Shown: positions 34,750 to 42,030 of the stretch, one piece after another | How positions within the stretch are numbered: the first letter of the stretch is position 1 | Layout: every line of letters starts with the position of its first letter | Assembly (NCBI GenBank): GCA_900755035.1 | Contig: CAAEEZ010000016.1 | Span: 124,001-188,000 of the forward strand | DNA: 64,000 bases | Reading direction: 5' to 3' | Source of the DNA: Clostridia bacterium | GTDB lineage: Bacteria > Bacillota > Clostridia > Christensenellales > CAAEEZ01 | The notes under the pieces: generated by a model | Database searches by the model: none | What the model saw: only the letters and a program-made list of their open reading frames with translations | What the model was told of the DNA's origin: nothing | Translations under genes and position numbers: made by a program

Positions 34750-34970
34750 ACGTAATATTCGTAAACGAAGCATATACGTAATTTAGTAATATATACTTAA
34801 AAGTTAGTGTAAATAAACTATAAATAGATAGAGAATAAGCAACAAAATATCCTATTAAATCGTGTAAAAACGATTAACGATAACGGCAATTAGATAGGCA
34901 CGATATTATCTAAAAGTGTAGTAATTACTAGGGTTTAAGGTTATTATTTTAATTGTTAGCCACTAACGTA

Positions 34971-35846
34971 TTAGTCAAATCGCTTATTTTTGCAGTCTTC
35001 GAATATGGCGTTTTGTAGCCCCGATAATTTTTTGTTTTTATGGGTAATTATATAGGCAACTCTTTCTAGATCTTCGCCTATTATACTAAACGCTTTTACT
35101 TGTCCTCTTTCTAAGTACGGCGCAACGATATTTTCAGGCAGTACCGACACTCCTTGACCTTCTATTACCGACGAAATAATCGCTTGGTTGCTAATAGACT
35201 CTATGGTAGGAGTAGCAGTTAAACCGTTTAGGGCAAGCAAACTATCTAGGTAGTCCCTAGAAGCGCTACCTTTTTCCCTAAGTAGTATGTCGTAATTAAG
35301 TAGTTCGCTTAAAGTTAGTTCGTCCTTTTTAAGATAATCGTTGCCACTAATTGCAACCAGCCTATCTTTGTCAAATTCGAAAGACAATATATTGGTCGCT
35401 TTTACCGACGTTTCCACGATAGCAAAATCAAGATTGCCTATGGATAGTTCGTTTTCAATTACCGATGCTTTGTCTATTTTAAGTATAGGCTTCACGGTAG
35501 GGTAGGTTTCACGCAGTTTTTTCAAAATTTTTGGTACGTACTGCTTGCCTATCGTAACCGACGTACCTATTTTTATCACAGCCGAATAGTCGCCGTTAAA
35601 GGCAAGGTTTTCAAATTCGTCAAAACTTTCTACCACGTCTTTTGCCTTAAAATACAGGTCTTTGCCCGCATCGGTAATCACAAGCCGTTGCTTAATTCTA
35701 TTAAATAGCACCACGTCGTAGTATTTTTCCATTTCGCTTATCGTTTGGCTAACGGCTGGCTGAGCCACACGTAGTTCTTTTGCTGCTGCCGTTATTCCAC
35801 CGCATTTACATACGGCAATAAAAGTTTTTAAGTGTCTAATCGTCAT
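34971..35846 (-). CDS. LysR-family transcriptional regulator (CitR-like by position)
   Basis: 291 residues. The N-terminal winged helix-turn-helix is MTIRHLKTFIAVCKCGGITAAAKELRVAQPAVSQTI, and an effector-binding periplasmic-binding-protein-like domain follows. It is divergent from citrate synthase with 96 bp between starts. In Bacillus subtilis the LysR regulator CitR has exactly this arrangement with citA, so control of the neighbouring citrate synthase is the likely role (inference by context). The effector is unknown. Confidence 0.9.
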   Translation of the reverse strand: MTIRHLKTFIAVCKCGGITAAAKELRVAQPAVSQTISEMEKYYDVVLFNRIKQRLVITDAGKDLYFKAKDVVESFDEFENLAFNGDYSAVIKIGTSVTIGKQYVPKILKKLRETYPTVKPILKIDKASVIENELSIGNLDFAIVETSVKATNILSFEFDKDRLVAISGNDYLKKDELTLSELLNYDILLREKGSASRDYLDSLLALNGLTATPTIESISNQAIISSVIEGQGVSVLPENIVAPYLERGQVKAFSIIGEDLERVAYIITHKNKKLSGLQNAIFEDCKNKRFD

Positions 35847-35866
35847 ATCATAACCTTTTACTTATC

Positions 35867-35916
35867 AATGTTATAACATTATAATATTTTATAAAATGGT
35901 TGTCAAGTTGTATAAT
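35867..35916 (+). promoter_or_regulatory. Citrate synthase promoter and candidate LysR operator
   Basis: A perfect 14-bp palindrome AATGTTATAACATT (35867-35880) lies just upstream of a weak -35 (TTTATA, 35888-35893), a 17-bp spacer and TATAAT (35911-35916). The poor -35 next to the palindrome fits regulation by the divergent LysR protein. Confidence 0.6.
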
Positions 35917-35942
35917 GGTAGCGTAGCGACTATGGAGGTAAT

Positions 35943-37304
35943 ATGAGAGATAATTATTCAGAAATCACACCATACGTAAGAGAACTTGCCAAAGCGTCGG
36001 ACAGACGCAATAAAATTGCGCCCGAATTGTATGCAAAATACGACGTAAAAAAAGGGCTTAGGGACATAAACGGCAATGGAATAGTAGCAGGTCTTACGGA
36101 AATATCTAATATAAAAGCAAAGGACGTAGATAAAGACGGCAACAAAATCCCTTGCGACGGCGAACTTTATTACAGAGGCGTAAACGTAAAGGATATCGTT
36201 AGGGGATTTGCTAGCGAAAATAGGCACGGCTTTGAGGAAGTTACCTATTTATTGCTTACGTCAAAGTTGCCAACTCAAAAACAACTTGACGAGTTTAAGC
36301 AAGAGCTTAGCGAACTTAGATGTTTGCCACCTAGTTTCGTAAGGGATATGATACTAAAAGCGCCGGGCAAAAATATGATGAATATGCTGTCTAGGTGCGT
36401 GCTTGCGTTGTACTCCTACGACGATTATCCCGACGATACGTCTACGGCAAACGTTTTAAGGCAATGCCTAAAACTTATTGCGGAGTTCCCACTTCTTGCC
36501 GTATATTCCTATCAATCGCACCAACACTATCACAACGAACAAAGTTTGTTTATACACTATCCAAAAAAGGAATACGATACGGCTGAAAATATTTTGTACT
36601 TGCTTCGTGAGGACGGCAAGTTTACCGACCTTGAAGCAGAACTTTTGGACTTGTGCCTTGTTTTACACGCCGAGCACGGCGGTGGAAATAACAGCACCTT
36701 TACAACCCACGTAGTTAGTTCGTCAGGAACGGATACGTACTCGGCAATAGCGGCTGCGCTCGGCTCGCTAAAAGGACCAAAGCACGGTGGCGCAAACATT
36801 AAAGTAGTGCAAATGTTTGACGATATGAAAAAGAATATCGACGTAACGAATAAAGCAGAAATCGAGGTTTATCTGCGTAAATTGCTAAATAAAGAGGCGT
36901 TTGATAAACTTGGACTAATTTACGGTATGGGGCACGCAGTATATTCGTTGTCTGACCCAAGGGCAGAAATACTGAAAAGTTACGTAAAGGCGTTGTCGGT
37001 AGAAAAGGGCATGGAAGAAGAGTACGCCTTGTACGAGGCAGTTGCCGAAATAGCGCCTAGGGTGATAGCCGAAAAAAGACAAATGTACAAGGGCGTTAGT
37101 GCAAATATCGACTTTTATTCGGGGCTAGTTTACAAAATTTTGGGCTTGCCGTACGAACTGTATACGCCTATTTTTGCAATAGCCAGAATTGCAGGTTGGA
37201 GCGCGCACAGAATAGAAGAATTGCAATGCGCAGGCAAGATTATTCGTCCTGCTTACGTCAGCGTAAAAGCAAACAAAAAGTACGTACCAATCAGCGAAAG
37301 ATAA
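35943..37304 (+). CDS. Citrate synthase
   Basis: Condenses acetyl-CoA and oxaloacetate. The 453-residue protein has the catalytic histidines in HAEHGGGNNSTFTTHV and GMGHAVY, and the aspartate in NIDFYSG. It belongs to the Si-type family but carries an N-terminal ~70-residue extension and is longer than the ~370-residue Gram-positive CitZ/CitA proteins. GGAGG precedes the start. No aconitase or isocitrate dehydrogenase gene is adjacent, so it probably feeds glutamate synthesis through an incomplete cycle (inference). Confidence 0.92.
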   Translation: MRDNYSEITPYVRELAKASDRRNKIAPELYAKYDVKKGLRDINGNGIVAGLTEISNIKAKDVDKDGNKIPCDGELYYRGVNVKDIVRGFASENRHGFEEVTYLLLTSKLPTQKQLDEFKQELSELRCLPPSFVRDMILKAPGKNMMNMLSRCVLALYSYDDYPDDTSTANVLRQCLKLIAEFPLLAVYSYQSHQHYHNEQSLFIHYPKKEYDTAENILYLLREDGKFTDLEAELLDLCLVLHAEHGGGNNSTFTTHVVSSSGTDTYSAIAAALGSLKGPKHGGANIKVVQMFDDMKKNIDVTNKAEIEVYLRKLLNKEAFDKLGLIYGMGHAVYSLSDPRAEILKSYVKALSVEKGMEEEYALYEAVAEIAPRVIAEKRQMYKGVSANIDFYSGLVYKILGLPYELYTPIFAIARIAGWSAHRIEELQCAGKIIRPAYVSVKANKKYVPISER

Positions 37305-37351
37305 CGTAAGCACGTAATTTATAATCTTCACATAAACCACTAAACGAAAAA

Positions 37352-37377
37352 TAGGGGGGCAAAAAGCCTCCTTTTTT
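37352..37377 (+). terminator. Citrate synthase terminator
   Basis: AGGGGGGC, loop AAAAA and GCCTCCTTTTTT, with two G-U pairs in the stem, 48 bases after the stop. Confidence 0.75.
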
Positions 37378-37590
37378 CATAGCGTAAATATTAACGGGCA
37401 TAAAAAAGCGAGTTTTCAAAAAAAGGCATAGAAACGACGTTTTGAAAACGTGCGAGAAAGCATAAGAAAAACTTTGATTGGATAATTTTTGTCAATTTTC
37501 GTTTTAATTTAGTAGTCGTGATATAATTTGAGTTACTTAGTGATTTAATAAAAAAGTAAAAAGAAAAGCGTTTTACGTTGGTTGGATAAA

Positions 37591-38077
37591 ATGAAAAATT
37601 TTTATTTAGTTATACTTAAAAATGACAAACCATTTAGAAAAAATAAACTTGAAAAGGGTATGCGCGGGATAGTATTAGGGTATGAATACGATGATTTTGG
37701 ACGTGTTATTTTTTAACCCAAAAAATCAGGGTGATTGTATTGTTGTAAAAATAAATATTTGCGACGTAGCAAAGGAAAAACTTGAACTTTCCGAAAAAAT
37801 AAAAATAGAATTAAACAGCCGTTTAGATAGCATTATAAAAAATGCAAAATCGAGTTTCGAGCCGTTAAACGTAAAAGAGTACGACAGAGTAAAACTAATA
37901 GTTGAGGATAGCAAATACACGAAATATGGTATACGCAAAGGTGACGTTGGCGTGGTGGTGGACGATAATGCCGTACAAAATAGCGTTGAAGTCGATTTTT
38001 CGGGCATTGACGAAAAGGGCAATTTTTATGGAGATAGCATATACGTAGACGTAAAAGACCTTAGAGTGATTGAATAA
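37591..38077 (+). pseudogene. Small two-domain protein gene split by a one-base frameshift
   Basis: The first frame (37591-37716) gives 41 residues beginning MKNFYLVILKND and ending GYEYDDFGRVIF before TAA. The second frame (open from 37682) continues NPKNQGDCIVVKINICDV and on to ...KDLRVIE at 38077. The frames meet at a run of six T (37709-37714). Five T would give one continuous ~160-residue protein. The two ends look alike: GMRGIVLGYEYDDFGRVIF and KGDVGVVVDDNAVQNSVEVDF, which suggests paired small beta-barrel (SH3-like) domains. The ATG at 37682 has no ribosome site. It may be a true mutation, an assembly or sequencing error, or slippage at the T-run. Family not recognised. Confidence 0.6.
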
Positions 38078-38155
38078 AACGGGTTATTTAGAGAAGTCTA
38101 TGTTGGCAAGTGTAACCCCAAAACAGTGATAGTGCTAGTTAGATATTAGAAAGAT

Positions 38156-38187
38156 AGCGTTACGCACATATCGTAACGCTTTTACTT
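38156..38187 (+). terminator. Terminator after the frameshifted gene
   Basis: AGCGTTACG (38156-38164), a short loop and CGTAACGCT (38172-38180) followed by TTTTACTTTTT. Confidence 0.75.
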
Positions 38188-38232
38188 TTTGCTAGTTGTT
38201 GCTATATAAAACTTGGCTTGCCGTGAGCGTGG

Positions 38233-38349
38233 TTATAGGTCGTCTGCGTCTTGCGTTGGCTCGTTAAACATAGACGAATTGCCGTTGTAACTACCTAGTG
38301 GGGTAGGCTTTGAATATTCTTTTATTATTTCTTCTACTTTTTTGTTCAT
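38233..38349 (-). CDS. Small protein of 38 residues, unknown
   Basis: A short frame on the minus strand: MNKKVEEIIKEYSKPTPLG... ending in TQDADDL. The ATG at 38349 is preceded by AAAAAAGGAGAACGC, a strong ribosome site at ideal distance, and this is the main reason to call it. It has a basic helical N-terminus and an acidic end, with no membrane segment. It lies between a plus-strand terminator and the promoter of the permease gene. Homologues are unknown to me. A leader or signalling peptide is possible, but there is no processing motif to support it. Confidence 0.5.
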   Translation of the reverse strand: MNKKVEEIIKEYSKPTPLGSYNGNSSMFNEPTQDADDL

Positions 38350-38476
38350 AGCGTTCTCCTTTTTTGATAATAGTATGAGCTGATTTGATATTTTTATCAT
38401 TTTTAGTAAAAAATCGGCTAAAAAAAGGCGAAACGAAAATTTTTGTTTTTAATTAATGTTTATTAGAATAAAACTA

Positions 38477-38506
38477 TTGTTTACTCGTGTATCAATATGC
38501 TATAAT
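38477..38506 (+). promoter_or_regulatory. Permease gene promoter
   Basis: TTGTTT (38477-38482), an 18-bp spacer and TATAAT (38501-38506). No purine riboswitch aptamer was recognised between this and the ATG at 38542, which has AAGGAG. Confidence 0.6.
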
Positions 38507-38541
38507 AAAAATAGTTTATTTTATTAAAAAGGAGTTTTATT

Positions 38542-40020
38542 ATGAAGTTTTCACAAAAGTTGGACAATTTCTTCGAAATTTCAGCAAGAAATTCAACGGT
38601 TAAAACGGAAATAATGGGTGGTGTAACTACTTTCTTTGCAATGTGCTACATTATGCTTGTAAACCCTAATAGTATTTCCGGCGCAACAAGTGGCGCAGTG
38701 TATAATTCAGTATATATTGCAACTGCTATCGGCGCTATCGTTGGTACTTTGCTTATGGCTTTGTATGCGAAGATGCCTTATGCTCAAGCCCCTGGTATGG
38801 GTCTTAACTCTTTCTTCTTCGTATCGTTTATGTTAGCAGGTTTCGGTACTGCTGCTCCATTTACTGACGGCGCATACTTTGCAGGCTTATCTGTAATTTT
38901 CGTTGCAGGTCTTGTATTTATGTTCCTATCAGTTACGGGTCTAAGAAAGAAAATTGCCGAGGCATTACCTATGTGTCTTAAAAAGGCAGTTCCTGCAGGT
39001 ATCGGTTTGTTTATTGCATTTATCGGTTTGAAAAATGCAGGATTAGTTACTGCTAACCAATTTACTTTCGTACAATTAGTAAACTTGAACGTATATAACG
39101 GAGGAGTTACTTGGTATGCAATTACTCCTGCTATTGCTGCGTTCTTCGGCTTCTTGTTTATTGCAGCACTTTCTAGAACGAAACTAGCAAAAGCAAACGT
39201 AATCGTTGGTATTTTGTTTACAACTTGTTTGTATTACTTGTTCAATATTGGCAATGAAACGGCATTTGCAGTATTCCAAAATATTCTAAATCCTGCAGAT
39301 ACCTTTAAGGATTTTGGTAACCTAGGTGTTCAAGGTTGGTTCAAAGGATTCTCTTATTGGACTGCTGATACTGCTATTGCAGTTATTCTACTAGTAATTA
39401 CTTTCTGCCTAGTTGATATGTTCGATACTTTGGGAACTTTACAAGGAACTGCTGCTGAGGCAGGTATGCTAGACGAGAACGGCAACCCACAAAACCTTAA
39501 CAAATGCTTGTTTGCAGACTCTACCGCAACCGTTGTTGGCGCTATGATGGGTACTTCTACCGTAACTACTTTCGTTGAGTCGGCATCTGGTGTATCGGCT
39601 GGCGCAAGAACCGGTCTTGCAAGCGTAGTAACGGCATTCCTTTTCTTTATAGCAATGTTCCTATCTCCACTTGCATCAATGATTCCTTCTGCTGCTACTG
39701 CTCCTGCTCTTATCTACGTAGGCGTGCTAATGCTTAAAAACTTTAAGGAAGTTGATTTCAGCGACCTAACTACCGCTGTTCCTGCTTTCTTAACTTTAAT
39801 CATGATGCCTTTAACGTACAGCATTTCAAACGGTATCGCAGTTGGTATGATATCTTACATAACCTTGAAATTCTTCAAAGTATTCTTCACCAAAGAGTAC
39901 AGCGTAAAAGAATACTTCGCAGTAAAGAAAGGCGAAGTTGGAGAGTTCTTCTCGAAAGATATTATTATCTTAGTTATCGCAATATTGTTTATCGTAAGAT
40001 TCTTTATGGTAACAATGTAA
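38542..40020 (+). CDS. NCS2-family permease (guanine/hypoxanthine type)
   Basis: 492-residue polytopic membrane protein of the AzgA-like branch of NCS2 transporters. It begins LDNFFEISARNSTVKTEIMGG and has the conserved YIMLVNPNSISGA, APGMGLNSFF and FVESASGVSAGARTGLAS segments. Twelve to fourteen hydrophobic helices are expected. The likely cargo is guanine, hypoxanthine or adenine, by family. Uracil/xanthine is less likely. It is monocistronic, with its own promoter and terminator. Confidence 0.9.
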   Translation: MKFSQKLDNFFEISARNSTVKTEIMGGVTTFFAMCYIMLVNPNSISGATSGAVYNSVYIATAIGAIVGTLLMALYAKMPYAQAPGMGLNSFFFVSFMLAGFGTAAPFTDGAYFAGLSVIFVAGLVFMFLSVTGLRKKIAEALPMCLKKAVPAGIGLFIAFIGLKNAGLVTANQFTFVQLVNLNVYNGGVTWYAITPAIAAFFGFLFIAALSRTKLAKANVIVGILFTTCLYYLFNIGNETAFAVFQNILNPADTFKDFGNLGVQGWFKGFSYWTADTAIAVILLVITFCLVDMFDTLGTLQGTAAEAGMLDENGNPQNLNKCLFADSTATVVGAMMGTSTVTTFVESASGVSAGARTGLASVVTAFLFFIAMFLSPLASMIPSAATAPALIYVGVLMLKNFKEVDFSDLTTAVPAFLTLIMMPLTYSISNGIAVGMISYITLKFFKVFFTKEYSVKEYFAVKKGEVGEFFSKDIIILVIAILFIVRFFMVTM

Positions 40021-40033
40021 TAACACAAAAATT

Positions 40034-40061
40034 AAAAGTGGGCAATCGCCCACTTTTTTTT
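40034..40061 (+). terminator. Permease terminator
   Basis: AAAGTGGGC, loop AATC and GCCCACTTTTTTTT. Confidence 0.9.
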
Positions 40062-40290
40062 ATGCCCGAGAATAGATAGTAACTAACGAAAAGGAAAAAT
40101 ATATATAATAATAAATAACCGCAAACAAAATTACGATAAAGAAAAAATGGAAAAATAAAACTATAAATAAAAAAAGGCATTCTTGTGCAAGTAGGTACAC
40201 CACCACAATCAACTCTTTCTTGCGTAAAGGTATTTATAAACACCAAACTAGGTTACCTTGTGTAATGGAATATCTATACTTACCAAGCAA
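40062..40290. other. Gene-free stretch before the repeats
   Basis: About 230 bases with no credible gene. GGTTACCTTGTGTAATGG (~40250) looks like a worn copy of the repeat arm that follows (GCTCCCTTGTGTAAAGGG). Confidence 0.4.
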
Positions 40291-40339
40291 GGCTCCCTTG
40301 TGTAAAGGGAGCTGTCAGCCTTGCTGACTGAGGGATTGT
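40291..40339 (+). repeat. Dispersed palindromic repeat, copy A
   Basis: GGCTCCCTTGTGTAAAGGGAGC, then GTCAGCCTTGCTGAC, then TGAGGGATTGT: two nested hairpins with a fixed tail. I recall very similar repeats (CTCCCTTGTGTAAAGGGAG ... GGGATTGT) scattered in gut clostridial genomes. This is from memory and was not searched. Copy B lies in opposite orientation 141 bp further on. Confidence 0.75.
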
Positions 40340-40480
40340 TTTATAATACGCATATTTATAGTGATGATTTGATAGAGTTTTCCTTGTAGTACGAATAAAA
40401 AAACGAAACAAGATTGATTTTACAATACAATGCGAACTAAAGATACTTGCGTAATTTAGATATCAATATTTCATTATATT

Positions 40481-40527
40481 ACAATCCCTCCGACACTTCG
40501 TGTCACCTCCCTTTACACAAGGGAGGC
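40481..40527 (-). repeat. Dispersed palindromic repeat, copy B (inverted)
   Basis: ACAATCCCTCCG, ACACTTCGTGTC, then ACCTCCCTTTACACAAGGGAGGC: the reverse orientation of copy A with a different middle hairpin. The pair brackets ~140 bp of AT-rich DNA, a MITE-like layout without a transposase. Confidence 0.75.
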
Positions 40528-40650
40528 TTAATTAGAAAGATTATGTTATCTGAGAATAAGGGAGGCTTAATTAGTAAGATTATGCAATCCGAAGTGTAAG
40601 GGAAGTCTAATTAGTAAGATTATGCAAGCCGAGGCGTAAGGGGGCTTTAA
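40521..40650 (+). repeat. Tandem ~40-bp repeats
   Basis: GGGAGGCTTAATTAG recurs at 40521 and 40560, as GGGAAGTCTAATTAG at 40600, and as a truncated GGGGGCTTTAAT at 40640, each followed by ~25 bp of related sequence (AAGATTATG...). The period is 39-40 bp, with three full units and one partial. The array grows directly out of the end of repeat copy B. Confidence 0.8.
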
Positions 40651-40698
40651 TATAAGTATGAATTTCAAAGAGGACGAGTGTTAACAATAAAAAGTCAA

Positions 40699-40729
40699 AA
40701 AAAGGGGAGCGTTTGCTCCTCTTTTTTTT
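40699..40729 (-). terminator. serS terminator
   Basis: AAAGGGGAGC / GCTCCTCTTT with A- and T-runs on both sides, placed after the serS stop on the minus strand. It could work in both directions. Confidence 0.8.
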
Positions 40730-40750
40730 ATATATTTATTTGCTATCTGC

Positions 40751-42016
40751 CTATTTTATTACGTCAACGGGCATATACTTTCTTAGTACTTCCGGAATAG
40801 TTACCGAGCCGTCTGCGTTTTGGTAGTTTTCCATAATAGCAGCCACCGTTCTACCAACGGCAAGTCCGCTACCGTTTAATGTGTGTACAAGTTTTAGTTT
40901 GCCGTCGTCGTCACGATACTTAATGTTTGCTCTACGTGCTTGGAAATCCTCGAAATTCGAGCAAGAACTGATTTCCACGTATCTGCCGTAACTTGGCATC
41001 CAAACCTCGATATCGTAGGTTTTAGCGCTAGAAAAACCAACGTCGCCAGAGCATAGGGTTACAACTCTGTAAGGTAATTTTAGTTGTTGCAAAATATATT
41101 CTGCATCGTTCGTTAGTTTTTCAAGTTCGTCGTAACTATTTTCAGGATTTGCAAATTTTACAAGTTCTACCTTGTTGAATTGATGTTGACGGATAAGTCC
41201 TCTCGTATCTCTTCCAGCCGAGCCAGCCTCACCCCTAAAACAAGCGGTGTAAGCACAATACTTAATAGGTAGGTCCGCTTTGTTTAGTATCTCGTCACGG
41301 TGCAAATTTGTAACGGGTACTTCGGCGGTTGGTACAAGGTAGTAGTCGGTATTTTCTACGTGATACATATCTTCTGCAAATTTTGGTAGTTGTCCCGTAC
41401 CTTTCATAGATGCGGTGTTTACCATAAACGGAGGCAAAATCTCGGTGTAGCCGTGAGTATAGTGCGAGTCTAACATAAAGTTTATTACGGCTCTTTCAAG
41501 TTTTGCGCCAAGTCCACGATATACGGTAAAGCGTGCGCCCGTAATTTTACCAGCCCTAGGCCAGTCCAAAATATTTAGGTCTACGCCCAAATCCCAATGT
41601 GCCTTAGGCTCGAAATCGAACTTCGTAGGCTCCAAAAACTTTCTTTCCTCACGGTTGTCGTTGTCGCTTTCGCCGATAGGCAAAGAATCGTGATATACGT
41701 TAGGGATAGCGTACATAGCAGTTTGCAAATCTTCTTCTACTTTTGCTAGTTCGCTGTCAAGAGCAGAGATTTCGTCGCCAAGTTTTTTGGTTTCGCTAAT
41801 TACCTCGCTAGCGTCTTTCTTTTCCCTTTTAAGCACGGCTATTTGCTGTGATACGGTATTTTTTTGAGCCTTTAATATCTCAACCTCTCTTATAATTTCC
41901 TTTCTTCTTAGTGCTAAGTCCCTAGCCTCTCTTACGGGGAAAGGACCACCGCTACGATGCGAAAGTTTTTCAAAAACTTCGTCGTTATGCTCAGTCAAAT
42001 ATTTTAAGTCTAGCAT
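40751..42016 (-). CDS. serS: Seryl-tRNA synthetase
   Basis: 421 residues. An N-terminal tRNA-binding coiled coil (~30-105) is followed by the class II catalytic core, with motif 2 in FRGEAGSAGRDTRGLIRQHQF and motif 3 in NGSGLAVGRTVAAIMENYQ. The length is normal. It lies 14 bp after leuS on the same strand, so both are expressed from the leuS promoter. No Ser T-box is present. Confidence 0.97.
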   Translation of the reverse strand: MLDLKYLTEHNDEVFEKLSHRSGGPFPVREARDLALRRKEIIREVEILKAQKNTVSQQIAVLKREKKDASEVISETKKLGDEISALDSELAKVEEDLQTAMYAIPNVYHDSLPIGESDNDNREERKFLEPTKFDFEPKAHWDLGVDLNILDWPRAGKITGARFTVYRGLGAKLERAVINFMLDSHYTHGYTEILPPFMVNTASMKGTGQLPKFAEDMYHVENTDYYLVPTAEVPVTNLHRDEILNKADLPIKYCAYTACFRGEAGSAGRDTRGLIRQHQFNKVELVKFANPENSYDELEKLTNDAEYILQQLKLPYRVVTLCSGDVGFSSAKTYDIEVWMPSYGRYVEISSCSNFEDFQARRANIKYRDDDGKLKLVHTLNGSGLAVGRTVAAIMENYQNADGSVTIPEVLRKYMPVDVIK

Positions 42017-42030
42017 ATTTCCCTCCTTAC

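Noticed and set aside
38350..38541. Purine riboswitch in front of the NCS2 permease
   Set aside because: No conserved purine-aptamer core sequences are visible. The leader after the promoter is only ~30 bases.
40004..40246. 80-residue minus-strand frame
   Set aside because: Crosses the permease terminator, has no ribosome site and reads as an AT-rich random product.
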